This document shows, in pieces, positions 53,839-64,000 of a stretch of DNA of 64,000 bases (the stretch's first letter is position 1; each line of letters opens with the position of its first letter). Source of the stretch: Pseudosulfitobacter koreensis (lineage in GTDB: Bacteria; Pseudomonadota; Alphaproteobacteria; Rhodobacterales; Rhodobacteraceae). The DNA lies in NCBI RefSeq assembly GCF_024733015.1, contig NZ_JANKJG010000006.1, positions 143,419 to 207,418 on the forward strand, given 5' to 3'. The notes beneath the pieces were generated by a model that ran no database searches, had not been told where the DNA came from, and saw only the letters and a list, made by a program, of their open reading frames with translations. A program made the position numbers and the translations under genes.

Positions 53839-55092
53839 TCAGCGCAGGGCGCGGCCCTTGACGATGGCGTCGGGGCCGAAACGACTGCGGATCTTGTCGG
53901 TTGCGCGCTCCGCCTGGCTGCGCTTGGCCTTGCCGGGGTCCAGCAGGTCGCCCTCCACGTCGGCGCGGTCGGCGTTTGTCAGATCGGAGATGCCGCAGCC
54001 CAGAAGGCGGTAGGGCCCCTCGCTTCCGACCTGATCGAACAGGGCGCGGGCGGTGCGGTAGATGGTGTCGGCCATCTGCGTCGGGCTGTGCAGCGACAGG
54101 CGCCGCGTCAGCGTGGTGTGATTCGCGCGTTTCAGCTTCAGCGTGACGACGCGGCCCGCCAGATCCTTGGCCTTGGCACGGTCCGAGACCTTTTCGGCCA
54201 TGCGCCACAGGTGCCCGTCCAGAATGTCGGGATCGGCAGTGTCGTCGTTGAACGTGGTCTCGTTCGAGATCGACTTCATCGGCTCATGCGCCGTCACCCG
54301 CCGGGCGTCGATGCCACGCGCCAGATGCCACAGCCGGTCGCCCATCGCGCCGAAGCGGGCGATCAGATCCTGCTGGTCCCAGCGTTTCAGATCGGCAAAG
54401 CTGCGAATCCCCGCCTTGTCCAGCGCTGCCTGTGCCGCGTTGCCCACGCCCCAGATCAGACGCACAGGTTTGTCGTGCAGGAAGCTTTCGGTTTCGGCCT
54501 TGCCGATCACCGAGAATCCGTGCGGCTTGTCGAGGTCCGAGGCGATCTTGGCCAGAAACTTGTTGTGCGACAGCCCGATGGATCCGGTCAGCCCCAACTC
54601 GCTGCGCATCCGCTTGATCAGTCGCGCCAGCATGACGGCGGGCGGGGCGCCGTGCAGACGCTGGGTGCCCGAAAGATCCATGAACGCTTCGTCCAGCGAC
54701 AGCGGCTGAATCGCGGGCGTCAGATCCTCCATCATCGCGCGGATCGCGCGCGAGGCGTCGACATAGGCGGCCATGCGGGGTTTGACGATGATCGCGTCGG
54801 GGCAGAGTTTCAGCGCCTGGAACATTGGCATCGCAGAGCGTACGCCACGGATGCGCGCGACATAGCAGGCGGTCGACACCACGCCGCGTCTGCCGCCGCC
54901 GATGATCACCGGTTTGCCCTCAAGCTCGGGATTGTCGCGTTTCTCGACCGAGGCATAGAAGGCATCGCAATCCATGTGCGCGATGCTCAGGCTGTGCAGT
55001 TCGGGATGGTTGACCACACGCGGACTGGCGCAGGCCGGACAGCGGCGCGCGGTATCGAATTGGTGCAGGCAGTCTCGGCAGAGGGCAGGCAT
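53839..55092 (-). CDS. dinB: DNA polymerase IV (Y family) with N-terminal zinc ribbon
   Basis: Translesion polymerase, error-prone, active on stalled forks. 417 residues. Before the polymerase core lies a 38-residue extension with CRDC and CPAC pairs, a probable zinc ribbon. Palm motifs MDCDAFYASVE (catalytic Asp pair) near residue 41 and LSLDEAFMDLS near 140; little finger from about 270. No classical beta-clamp motif was noticed at the very C-terminus. Confidence 0.95.
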   Translation of the reverse strand: MPALCRDCLHQFDTARRCPACASPRVVNHPELHSLSIAHMDCDAFYASVEKRDNPELEGKPVIIGGGRRGVVSTACYVARIRGVRSAMPMFQALKLCPDAIIVKPRMAAYVDASRAIRAMMEDLTPAIQPLSLDEAFMDLSGTQRLHGAPPAVMLARLIKRMRSELGLTGSIGLSHNKFLAKIASDLDKPHGFSVIGKAETESFLHDKPVRLIWGVGNAAQAALDKAGIRSFADLKRWDQQDLIARFGAMGDRLWHLARGIDARRVTAHEPMKSISNETTFNDDTADPDILDGHLWRMAEKVSDRAKAKDLAGRVVTLKLKRANHTTLTRRLSLHSPTQMADTIYRTARALFDQVGSEGPYRLLGCGISDLTNADRADVEGDLLDPGKAKRSQAERATDKIRSRFGPDAIVKGRALR

Positions 55093-55143
55093 GGGTTTGC
55101 ATCTGTGCTAGAGTGAGTGAGATATTAACGCGGGGTTGCGGAA

Positions 55144-55569
55144 ATGAACATGCCATTTGACGGTGCCAAACTGGCGCTTTTCATTGGCGCGCGACTGGCG
55201 GTGATCCGGCGCGACGACGATCCAAGGATCCCCTGGCCCGATTATTTCGACCTGCCCGGTGGCGGGCGTGAAGGCGACGAAAGCCCGCTGGCCTGCGCGC
55301 TGCGCGAAACCCATGAGGAGCTGGGACTGCGCGTGCCGCCGGAGGCCGTGGCCTGGGGCAAACGCTTTGACGAAGACACTGGCGACAAATGGTTTTTCGC
55401 AGCCCATCTGCCGGAGGAGGCTGGCGCGCAGATCGTGCTGGGGGACGAGGGGCAAAGCTGGCACCTGATGACGCCGCAGGCGTTCATTGCCCATCCGCGG
55501 GCCGTGCCGCGGTTTCAGGACCGGCTGGCGCTGTACCTGTCGGGTGCCAAGGGCGGTGCGTTCGGCTGA
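55144..55569 (+). CDS. NUDIX hydrolase
   Basis: 141 residues. Nudix box GGGREGDESPLACALRET followed by HEELGL (residues about 39-62) gives the G-x5-E-x7-REUxEExGU pattern that binds Mg2+ and cleaves nucleoside-diphosphate derivatives. The rest is the common alpha/beta fold; substrate unassigned. Divergent from dinB by 51 bases. Confidence 0.92.
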   Translation: MNMPFDGAKLALFIGARLAVIRRDDDPRIPWPDYFDLPGGGREGDESPLACALRETHEELGLRVPPEAVAWGKRFDEDTGDKWFFAAHLPEEAGAQIVLGDEGQSWHLMTPQAFIAHPRAVPRFQDRLALYLSGAKGGAFG

Positions 55570-55578
55570 CAGAGACGG

Positions 55579-55606
55579 AAAAGCCCCCCGCTGTCAGAGC
55601 GGGGGG
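55579..55606 (-). terminator. Rho-independent terminator, minus strand
   Basis: Nine-bp perfect stem CCCCCCGCT / AGCGGGGGG (loop CTGAC), followed on the minus strand by CTTTTCC. Lies 158 bases beyond the pyrF stop. Confidence 0.75.
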
Positions 55607-55652
55607 AGGTGACGAACTTCAGGAAGAACCAGTTCGTCGGGGAGTATCACCT
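55579..55652 (-). ncRNA. Candidate small structured RNA beside pyrF
   Basis: Read on the minus strand: AGGTGA pairs with TCACCT (outer stem), a TACTCCCC bulge, then a perfect 8-bp stem GACGAACT / AGTTCGTC with a 12-base loop GGTTCTTCCTGA, then a 9-bp terminator hairpin and TTTT. The pyrimidine-rich loop and bulge and the TCACCTCC run resemble the anti-Shine-Dalgarno loops of alphaproteobacterial CcsR-type RNAs. No clear promoter is visible, so it may be a 3' fragment of the pyrF transcript. Confidence 0.45.
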
Positions 55653-55763
55653 GTCATTTAACATAGCCAGCTTTCGCGTTTTGCGCGAGTAGGGAAATCC
55701 AGACCATCCCCATATGAGGTGGCCTGTGCCAATTTTCCCACATTCTATGCCCTCAGGCCGCGT

Positions 55764-56477
55764 TCAGGACAGGCTGGCGAGTATGTCTTTTGCTGCAGTG
55801 CGCGGGCTGGCTGCGGCCCAGATCGGGCGTCCGACGACGATGTGATCGGCCCCGTCGGCAATCGCCTGCGCCGGTGTTGCCACACGTTTCTGGTCACCCA
55901 GATCGGCGCCTGCAGGCCGCACGCCGGGGGTCACGATCAGGCGGCCCGATGCCTCTGGCAGGGCGCGGATCATCGCGGCCTCTTGCGGCGATGCGATGAT
56001 GCCATCTGCTCCTGCGTCGAATGCGCGACCCGCCCGTTCCACCACCAGATCGGCGGTATCGCCTGCCTTGATCAGGCAGTCATCCAGATCGCCGCGATCC
56101 AGCGAGGTCAGGATCGTGACGCCGAGGATCTTCATGTTCGACCCCGAAGCGCCCTCTTTCGCGGCGCGGACCACGTGGGGGTCGCCGTGCACGGTCAGGA
56201 AATCCAGATCGAACTGTGCCAGACCGCGCACCGCAGCCTCGACCGTGGCGCCGATGTCGAAAAGCTTCATGTCCAGAAAGATGCGCTTGCCCTGTTCCTG
56301 CTTCAACTCATTGGCCAGCCCCAGCCCGCCCCCGGTCAGCATCCCCAGCCCGATCTTGTAAAAGGTCACGGCGTCCCCCAGATCGTGCGCCAGTTTCAGC
56401 CCGGCAACGGCGTTGGGAACATCGAGGGCGACAATAAGGCGGTCATTGGGTGATTGGGGGTTGGGCGATTGGGTCAT
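55764..56477 (-). CDS. pyrF: Orotidine 5'-phosphate decarboxylase
   Basis: Final step of UMP synthesis. 237 residues. LIVALDVPN near residue 14, the catalytic DMKLFDIGATV (Asp-x-Lys-x3-Asp) near 68, VTPGVRPAGAD near 180 and the phosphate-binding VVGRPI near 215. Classic single-domain bacterial enzyme. The structured RNA and terminator follow it. Confidence 0.97.
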   Translation of the reverse strand: MTQSPNPQSPNDRLIVALDVPNAVAGLKLAHDLGDAVTFYKIGLGMLTGGGLGLANELKQEQGKRIFLDMKLFDIGATVEAAVRGLAQFDLDFLTVHGDPHVVRAAKEGASGSNMKILGVTILTSLDRGDLDDCLIKAGDTADLVVERAGRAFDAGADGIIASPQEAAMIRALPEASGRLIVTPGVRPAGADLGDQKRVATPAQAIADGADHIVVGRPIWAAASPRTAAKDILASLS

Positions 56478-56560
56478 GTGCGGGCTCCTTTGCGCTGCGA
56501 TGCGCTTAGCCCGAATGGGGCCTTTGCGGCAAGGCTGCGCAGCTTAGGGGGCCACAGGCC

Positions 56561-56596
56561 AAAAAAATGCCCGGATGGCTTTTGCACATCCGGGCA
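56561..56596 (-). terminator. Rho-independent terminator of the 105-residue unknown gene
   Basis: Nine-bp perfect stem TGCCCGGAT / ATCCGGGCA (56568-56576, 56588-56596), followed on the minus strand by TTTTTTT. Just upstream of pyrF, so it insulates pyrF. Confidence 0.8.
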
Positions 56597-56690
56597 GTGA
56601 AACAGAGACCTAGCAGGCAGGCACATGTCTCTGGCAGTGCGGCGTCATAAGGTGCGGGGACAGAATTACACCTCAGAGCGGGCCGCGATG

Positions 56691-57008
56691 CTATGCTGCG
56701 AGGCGACGCAACATAGCAATGGGGTCAATATTCAGCGTGCGCCGCGCCTTGGGCTTGCCCGCGCGGGCACGGGCCTGGGCGTCGGCCAGATTGAGAGAAG
56801 ACGACAGGCCGGGCTCGCCTGCGTGACGGCGCAGGGCTTGCGTCGCAAGGCCAGATGCGGCGTCGGAATATGCCATCGTGATGGGCGCATCTATCGCACA
56901 AGCATAACGATGGGTGCCCTGGGGGGTGTGGACCGCTACCAGCGCTTCAAAGCTTTGCGTGGTCGCGTTGTAGTTAACGTTATTCAGTTCGACTGGATAC
57001 TGTTGCAT
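56691..57008 (-). CDS. Conserved hypothetical protein, 105 residues
   Basis: Starts at the ATG before QQYPVELNNVNYNATTQSF, with AGGTG upstream; open frame continues further but lacks a convincing start. N-terminal half is beta-rich (FEALVAVHTPQGTHRYACAI), the C-terminal half basic and helical (QALRRHAGEPGLSSS, ARARAGKPKARR). No domain recognised. Own terminator downstream, so it is probably monocistronic. Similar short proteins occur in relatives, function unknown. Confidence 0.7.
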   Translation of the reverse strand: MQQYPVELNNVNYNATTQSFEALVAVHTPQGTHRYACAIDAPITMAYSDAASGLATQALRRHAGEPGLSSSLNLADAQARARAGKPKARRTLNIDPIAMLRRLAA

Positions 57009-57257
57009 CTTAACACCTGTACGTTTGTACGTCGTCGTCTGATCAATAAACGCTTGACCTTGGCTTACGGTTGCACATCCGGTTAACATTTTTTTGACAC
57101 ATTGATTAATAAGGGTTTTTCGCGCCTGTCTGGCAAAGGCTTTGGCCCGTGTTGCGCGAATCGTCTGCGGGGGGCGGCATGCGCATGCCAATGATGGATT
57201 GCCTCGCATTGCGCCGGGGGGGCCGCCGCATCGACGTCGAATTAAACCCGCCGAAAT

Positions 57258-57288
57258 CTTGAACCCGGCTGCTGATGTGCCCAAATTA
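57258..57288 (+). promoter_or_regulatory. Heat-shock (sigma32/RpoH) promoter of clpB
   Basis: CTTGAA (57258-57263), 16 bases, CCCAAATTA (57280-57288). Fits the RpoH pattern CTTGAA-N13-17-CCCCATnT apart from A for T in the -10. It lies about 80 bases before the clpB start, and clpB is a standard RpoH target. Confidence 0.65.
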
Positions 57289-57371
57289 AGCTCAAGGTTC
57301 CAACCCGTCATGTGTGCTGCCAAGTCAGGCGCGTGACATCATCCGGGGCGCTTTTAAAAAGGAGAATATCT

Positions 57372-59987
<2,616 letters not shown>

Positions 59988-60008
59988 GCGGTATTATAGA
60001 GAGAAACG

Positions 60009-60036
60009 AAAGGGCGTCCGATCCGGGCGCCCTTTT
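60009..60036 (+). terminator. Rho-independent terminator of clpB
   Basis: Eight-bp stem AAAGGGCG / CGCCCTTT (60009-60016, 60028-60035), continuing into T. 22 bases after the clpB stop. Confidence 0.85.
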
Positions 60037-60116
60037 GCATATGCCTGCATCGGCTTGCGCTGGCTCCGTTCTGGCCACAGTGTGCGCGTGATCGGGCAAG
60101 CAAGGAGACGGGCGAC

Positions 60117-61604
60117 ATGGACACGACACTGACGGTGCTGGAAATCTTGGCCTTCGTGTTCATCGGGCTGATCGGCGTTGGGTTGTTGCTGGCGCTGGTC
60201 CTGTTTATCGCCGACCGGGTGCAGACCGAAGACGCGATCCGCCGGAACTATCCGGTGATCGGGCGCTTTCGACATATCTTCTCGACGCTGGGCGAGTTCT
60301 TCCGTCAGTATTTCTTCGCGATGGACCGCGAAGAGCTGCCGTTCAACCGCGCGCAACGCGACTGGATCAAGCGCACGGGCGAGCCGCACAGCAACACGGT
60401 GGCCTTCGGGTCCACGCGCAACTTGTCGATCGTCGGCACGCCGATTTTCGTCAACGCCGCCTTTCCGCCGCTCGATGACCAGTTTGCCAGCTCCGCCCCG
60501 ATGGTGATCGGACCGGACGCGCGGATGCCCTATACATCGCAGTCGTTCTTCAACATTTCGGGCATGAGCTATGGTGCGCTGTCGCGGCCCGCAGTGCGCG
60601 CACTCAGCCGGGGTGCGGCACGGGCGGGCATCTGGATGAACACCGGCGAGGGCGGGCTCAGCCCCTATCACCTCGAAGGCGGCTGCGACATCGTCTTTCA
60701 GATCGGCACCGCCAAGTTTGGCGTGCGCGATGCCGATGGCAATCTGGACGAGGACCGGCTGCGCAAGATTGCGGCCCATGCGTCGGTCAAGATGTTCGAG
60801 CTGAAGCTGGCGCAGGGGGCAAAGCCCGGCAAGGGCGGCATCCTGCCGGGAGAGAAGGTCACCCCCGAGATCGCCGAGATTCGCGGGCTGCAGGTCGGGG
60901 TCGCAGCGATTTCGCCCAACCGCCACACCGAGATCGACGATTGGGACGATCTGCTGGATATGATCGTGCGCCTGCGCGACATCACCGGCAAGCCCGTTGG
61001 CATCAAGACCGTGGTGGGCGACAGGGCGTCGTTCCGCGATTTCATGCAGACGATCAGGAAACGCGGACAGGATTGCGCGCCCGATTTCATCACCATCGAC
61101 GGCGGCGAGGGCGGCACCGGGGCCGCACCCATGCCGTTGATTGACCTGGTGGGGATGTCTGTGCGGGAATCGCTGCCTCTCGCGGCTGATCTGCGCAACG
61201 AGGCAGGGTTGAAGGATCGCATCCGTCTGGTCGCCAGCGGCAAGCTGGTCAATCCCAGCGACGTGGCCTGGGCATTGGCGGCGGGTGCCGATTTCGTCAC
61301 CTCGGGGCGTGGGTTCATGTTTGCGCTGGGCTGCATCCAGTCGCTGAAGTGCAACAAGAACACCTGCCCCACCGGCATCACCACCCACGATCCGCGCCTG
61401 CAAAAAGGGCTGGTGGTCGAAGACAAGGACGCCCGCGTGGCGCTTTACGCCCAACAGATCATCCACGAGGTCGAGGTGATTTCGCATTCCGTCGGGGTGG
61501 CAGAGCCGCGTCTGTTGCGGCGCAGGCACGTGCGGATCATGCAGGACAATGGCCGCTCCGTGCCGATGAACGAGATCTATCCAAGCGTGCCCGCCGAAGC
61601 CTAG
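60117..61604 (+). CDS. FMN-binding glutamate-synthase-family protein
   Basis: 495 residues, ATG after AAGGAGAC. One N-terminal transmembrane helix (about 8-32), then a GltB-type FMN barrel: [20 protein letters not shown] near residue 145, [15 protein letters not shown] near 182, [16 protein letters not shown] near 330, and a cysteine motif [12 protein letters not shown] (C-x5-C-x4-C) near 405 that carries the [3Fe-4S] cluster. It lacks the glutaminase domain, so it is not a full glutamate synthase. A membrane-bound FMN/Fe-S oxidoreductase of unknown substrate. Confidence 0.88.
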   Translation: MDTTLTVLEILAFVFIGLIGVGLLLALVLFIADRVQTEDAIRRNYPVIGRFRHIFSTLGEFFRQYFFAMDREELPFNRAQRDWIKRTGEPHSNTVAFGSTRNLSIVGTPIFVNAAFPPLDDQFASSAPMVIGPDARMPYTSQSFFNISGMSYGALSRPAVRALSRGAARAGIWMNTGEGGLSPYHLEGGCDIVFQIGTAKFGVRDADGNLDEDRLRKIAAHASVKMFELKLAQGAKPGKGGILPGEKVTPEIAEIRGLQVGVAAISPNRHTEIDDWDDLLDMIVRLRDITGKPVGIKTVVGDRASFRDFMQTIRKRGQDCAPDFITIDGGEGGTGAAPMPLIDLVGMSVRESLPLAADLRNEAGLKDRIRLVASGKLVNPSDVAWALAAGADFVTSGRGFMFALGCIQSLKCNKNTCPTGITTHDPRLQKGLVVEDKDARVALYAQQIIHEVEVISHSVGVAEPRLLRRRHVRIMQDNGRSVPMNEIYPSVPAEA

Positions 61605-61670
61605 CTGCCGTGATCGCGGCGCACCGGCAATTGTTACACTTTGGCCAACTTCGCGTGAGGGGGCTGGTGT

Positions 61671-61700
61671 TTGTACATATTTACCCCACTTTCTGTACAA
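61671..61700 (+). promoter_or_regulatory. Candidate msrPQ promoter inside an inverted repeat
   Basis: TTGTACA (61671-61677) and its exact inverse TGTACAA (61694-61700). The same bases read as TTGTAC-N17-TGTACA, a -35/-10 pair with ideal spacing. It starts 32 bases before the msrP ATG. A dimeric repressor binding both arms would cover the promoter. Confidence 0.4.
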
Positions 61701-61731
61701 CATTCGGAAAACCCACGGGGAGACGATCCAA

Positions 61732-62634
61732 ATGGCCAATCGCTGGACAAACACACTGACCGACCGGGACGTAACGCCCGAGGCTGCATTCCTGAACCGT
61801 CGGCAGTTGATGGCCGGGGCGGCGGGCCTGGGCCTGATCGGCATGGCCTCCGGTGCCAAGGCGCAGGACGCGTTGGAGCCGAACCCCTGGGAAGACATCA
61901 CCCAGTACAACAACTATTACGAGTTCGGCACCGGCAAGGAAGATCCCGCCCGCTATGCCGACGCGCTGACAACCCAGCCGTGGAGCGTGAAGATCGACGG
62001 CATGGTCGACAAGCCCGCCGATTATGCGTTGGAAGACATCCTGCAAGCGATGACCACCGAAGAGCGCATCTACCGGTTCCGCTGTGTCGAGGGGTGGTCG
62101 ATGGTCATTCCGTGGAACGGCTTCGAACTGGCCGACCTCTTGAACATGGCCGGGGTGCAATCGGGCGCGAAATATGTGGCCTTCGAAACCGCGCTGCGTC
62201 CTGACGAGATGCCGGGTGTCCGCTACCCCGTGCTCGACTGGCCCTATGTCGAGGGGCTGCGTCTGGACGAGGCGATGCACCCGCTGACGATCATGGCGAC
62301 GGGCATCTACGGCAGGGACATTCCCAACCAGAACGGCGCGCCGATGCGTCTGGTGGTGCCGTGGAAATACGGCTTCAAGTCGATCAAGTCGATCGTGCGC
62401 ATCACGCTGACGGATGAAGAGCCGCCGACCAGCTGGAACAAGGCCAACCCGAACGAATACGGCTTTTACAGCAACGTGAACCCGGAGGTCAGCCACCCGC
62501 GCTGGTCACAGGCCACCGAACGGCCCATCGGCGGCGGGGTCTTTGCATCCCGTGTGCCCACGCAGATGTTCAACGGCTACGAAAAGGAAGTTGCCAGCCT
62601 GTACGAGGGCATGGACCTCAAGGCGAACTTCTAA
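61732..62634 (+). CDS. msrP: Protein-methionine-sulfoxide reductase, molybdenum catalytic subunit
   Basis: Repairs oxidised methionine in periplasmic proteins. 300 residues with a Tat signal ([16 protein letters not shown], residues about 23-40). The Mo-cofactor cysteine lies in [18 protein letters not shown] near residue 120. C-terminal [18 protein letters not shown] block near 205 is typical of YedY. Operon with msrQ. Confidence 0.96.
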   Translation: MANRWTNTLTDRDVTPEAAFLNRRQLMAGAAGLGLIGMASGAKAQDALEPNPWEDITQYNNYYEFGTGKEDPARYADALTTQPWSVKIDGMVDKPADYALEDILQAMTTEERIYRFRCVEGWSMVIPWNGFELADLLNMAGVQSGAKYVAFETALRPDEMPGVRYPVLDWPYVEGLRLDEAMHPLTIMATGIYGRDIPNQNGAPMRLVVPWKYGFKSIKSIVRITLTDEEPPTSWNKANPNEYGFYSNVNPEVSHPRWSQATERPIGGGVFASRVPTQMFNGYEKEVASLYEGMDLKANF

Positions 62635-62654
62635 GCCGACAGCAGGGATTTCCG

Positions 62655-63254
62655 ATGATCGACCGTCTGAATGCGCTGGCGCGCCGTGTTCCAGCATGGA
62701 CGTTGTATATAGTGTTGCTGCTGCCGGTGCCGTGGCTGTTGTATCTGGCCCTCAACGGTGGCCTTGGCCGTGATCCGCTCAAGGGGCTTGAACATGAACT
62801 GGGGCAGTGGGCCTTGCAGCTGATGATTGCGGGGCTTGCGATCACACCGCTCCGCCGGTTTGCGGGGCTGAACCTGATCGGGTTTCGTCGCGCCATCGGG
62901 GTGGTGACGTTTATATACGTGGCTTTGCACTTTGCCGTCTGGCTGTTTCTGGACGTGCAGATCTGGAGCCAGATCTGGGCAGACATCCTCAAGCGCCCCT
63001 TTATCACCATCGGTTTTGCTGCCTTCGTGCTGTTGATCCCGCTGGCGGTGACGTCGAACAATTGGTCCATCCGCAAGCTGGGTCCTGTCACCTGGCGCAG
63101 GCTGCACAAGCTGGTCTATGTGGCAGCTCTCCTGGGGGGCGTGCATTATGTCTGGCTGGTGAAAGGCATTCAGGTCGAGCCGCTGGTCTATATGGCGATC
63201 ATTCTGGCGCTGCTTGCCCTGCGTCTTCCCTGGCCGAAACGCGCCAAACGGTAG
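62655..63254 (+). CDS. msrQ: Heme-containing quinone-linked subunit MsrQ
   Basis: Inner-membrane heme b protein that passes electrons from the respiratory chain to MsrP. 199 residues, six hydrophobic segments of the ferric-reductase-like type, with heme-ligand histidines in FIYVALHFAVW near residue 93, WRRLHKLVYVAALLGGVHYVW near 155-175. Ends just before the gene-free rRNA upstream region. Confidence 0.95.
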   Translation: MIDRLNALARRVPAWTLYIVLLLPVPWLLYLALNGGLGRDPLKGLEHELGQWALQLMIAGLAITPLRRFAGLNLIGFRRAIGVVTFIYVALHFAVWLFLDVQIWSQIWADILKRPFITIGFAAFVLLIPLAVTSNNWSIRKLGPVTWRRLHKLVYVAALLGGVHYVWLVKGIQVEPLVYMAIILALLALRLPWPKRAKR

Positions 63255-63340
63255 CGTGTTGCCGATTTGAGGGGGCTTGCAGGCGAAGCGTTTTCAATTT
63301 GCGGCCCATGCAGGCAGTCGAGCGCGCGACTTGCCGCAAA

Positions 63341-63545
63341 GAATCGCAACATGCAAACCAGCGAGTCGCCGCAATATCCGAAAGATTCGAGAAATCAGGG
63401 GTGAATCGCAGTCAGAATCGAAAGCGATTCACCCCGATGTGCGAGTCGGATGTGAAAAATCACCCGTTCGGACCGACTCGAAACGCTGAATTTGCGATTC
63501 ACCGACCCCGATTTTGCCCGATCCTGTGGCTAAGCCTGTGGATAA
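63341..63545. other. GANTCG array, inverted repeat and DnaA-box pair in the gene-free rRNA upstream region
   Basis: The 745 bases from 63255 to the edge hold no gene. Nine GANTC sites start at 63341, 63363, 63384, 63403, 63415, 63426, 63443, 63475 and 63496; all nine read GANTCG on one strand. GGGGTGAATCGC (63398-63409) and GCGATTCACCCC (63424-63435) form a perfect 12-bp inverted repeat. TGTGGCTAA (63525-63533) and TGTGGATAA (63537-63545) are DnaA-box-like, the second a perfect TTATCCACA complement. Function unknown; CcrM/GcrA-linked control or an unknown iteron-binding protein is possible. Confidence 0.6.
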
Positions 63546-63704
63546 GTCGGGCGATGCACTGTCCTGCGCTAACGGATCGGTGGGCTCCGGGTAATAATCA
63601 TCCGATCTGACCTTGGGTCCGCGAAATTTCTGCAACCCAACACCATGATTTATATGGAGAAACGGGGTTTTTTCAGAAAACCGTCATAATGTTGAAAAAA
63701 GGGG

Positions 63705-63733
63705 TTGCGGGTTTTGGGTGTTAGACTTAGAAC
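63705..63733 (+). promoter_or_regulatory. Candidate rRNA operon promoter
   Basis: TTGCGG (63705-63710), 17 bases, TAGAAC (63728-63733), downstream of an A/T-rich segment (63640-63700) that could act as an UP element. Placed about 150 bases before the leader's boxA. Confidence 0.45.
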
Positions 63734-63884
63734 CCCCTTCACCGGCGGCGCAGTGATGCAGCGGCGGGGCGCCAGACGGGCCGGAGCGGAGACGCAAGGG
63801 TGACGAGGCGGAACGAAAAACAGAGATAGAGCAGGCGGGGCGCGCCAAGAAGTTAGGGCGCATCACGGTTTGCTTTTGTCTCTA

Positions 63885-64000
63885 CGCTCTTTGAAATTGA
63901 TAATATCTGAAGAGATATGTGGGCGGTTTGGTTCATTCGATGGATCAACGTCTGTATATCGCGCTCTTAGGAAATGGGATTTTTCTCGCTACCGATTATA
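63885..64000 (+). other. Leader of a 16S rRNA operon (start of rRNA gene lies beyond the window)
   Basis: CGCTCTTTGAAAT (63885-63897) is a boxA-like antitermination element. The following GATAATATCTGAAGAG, GTTTGGTTCATTCG and AACGTCTGTATATCGC stretches match the leader I know from Rhodobacteraceae rrn operons. The 16S 5' end (GAGTTTGATCCTGG) is not reached. Confidence 0.8.

Noticed and set aside
57094..57099. TTGACA as a plus-strand promoter
   Set aside because: No -10 at 16-18 bases and no gene nearby other than clpB, which has a better promoter.
63341..63505. CRISPR array
   Set aside because: Repeated units are only 5-7 bases with irregular spacing; no 25-40 base repeats or cas genes.
63525..63545. 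Chromosomal origin of replication
   Set aside because: Two DnaA-box-like sites alone are not enough, and none of the usual neighbours (dnaA, hemE, parAB, gidA) is in the window.

Overview
The window is a dense, GC-rich stretch of a marine Roseobacter-group alphaproteobacterium (Rhodobacteraceae). The evidence is the sigmaE-ChrR locus with its divergent FAD/DUF1365/MFS/DUF3833/SDR operon, the lspA-BamF-M16 order, a MutL carrying an endonuclease motif, a Zn-ribbon DinB, and a typical rRNA leader at the right edge. I see no insertion sequence, prophage, plasmid gene or CRISPR array. It reads as core chromosome, with about 52 genes on both strands.

Layout. 1-5.2 kb: end of purH, lspA, a BamF-like lipoprotein and a pair of M16 proteases. 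5.3-8.6 kb (minus): deoC with a bipartite aldehyde dehydrogenase. 8.8-12.7 kb: a four-gene SitABCD-type metal transporter behind a promoter overlapped by a Mur/Fur-like palindrome. 12.8-18 kb: uraH (minus), a class III aminotransferase, mutL-rmuC and a 55-residue basic protein. 18-24.1 kb: chrR-rpoE (minus) and a divergent five-gene singlet-oxygen/furan-fatty-acid-type operon, with sigmaE-like promoters readable on both strands. 24.2-26.5 kb (minus): a phosphatase, a GST and a saccharopine dehydrogenase. 26.8-29.5 kb: a solitary formate dehydrogenase alpha subunit. 29.5-32.4 kb (minus): HscC with a J-like membrane partner. 32.5-33.7 kb: an M20 amidohydrolase. 33.7-36.6 kb (minus): hybrid kinase, response regulator and WGR protein. 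36.7-38.2 kb: DUF1007 plus a NicO-type nickel/cobalt exporter.

38.4-47 kb is one long plus-strand cassette: an acyl-CoA synthetase, a complete branched-chain-amino-acid-type ABC transporter and a phenylacetate-CoA-ligase-like enzyme. It looks like import plus CoA activation of a carboxylic acid. 47-55.6 kb is mixed housekeeping: glutaredoxin-MauE fusion, lipoprotein hydrolase, lone iron permease, yghU, rpmJ, tRNA-Val, N-formylglutamate amidohydrolase-like, nitroreductase, dinB and NUDIX. 55.6-63.3 kb: a candidate small RNA, pyrF, an unknown 105-residue protein, clpB behind a heat-shock promoter, an FMN glutamate-synthase-like protein, and msrPQ. The last 745 bases carry no gene. They hold an array of nine GANTCG sites, a 12-bp perfect inverted repeat, two DnaA-box-like sequences, and then an rRNA promoter and leader; the 16S gene itself lies beyond the edge.

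Several loci share an oxidative or protein-damage theme: sigmaE/ChrR, msrPQ, clpB, HscC and the Mn-type transporter. The least explained signals are the GANTCG array, the structured RNA beside pyrF, and a GC-rich intergenic repeat present five times in the same orientation.
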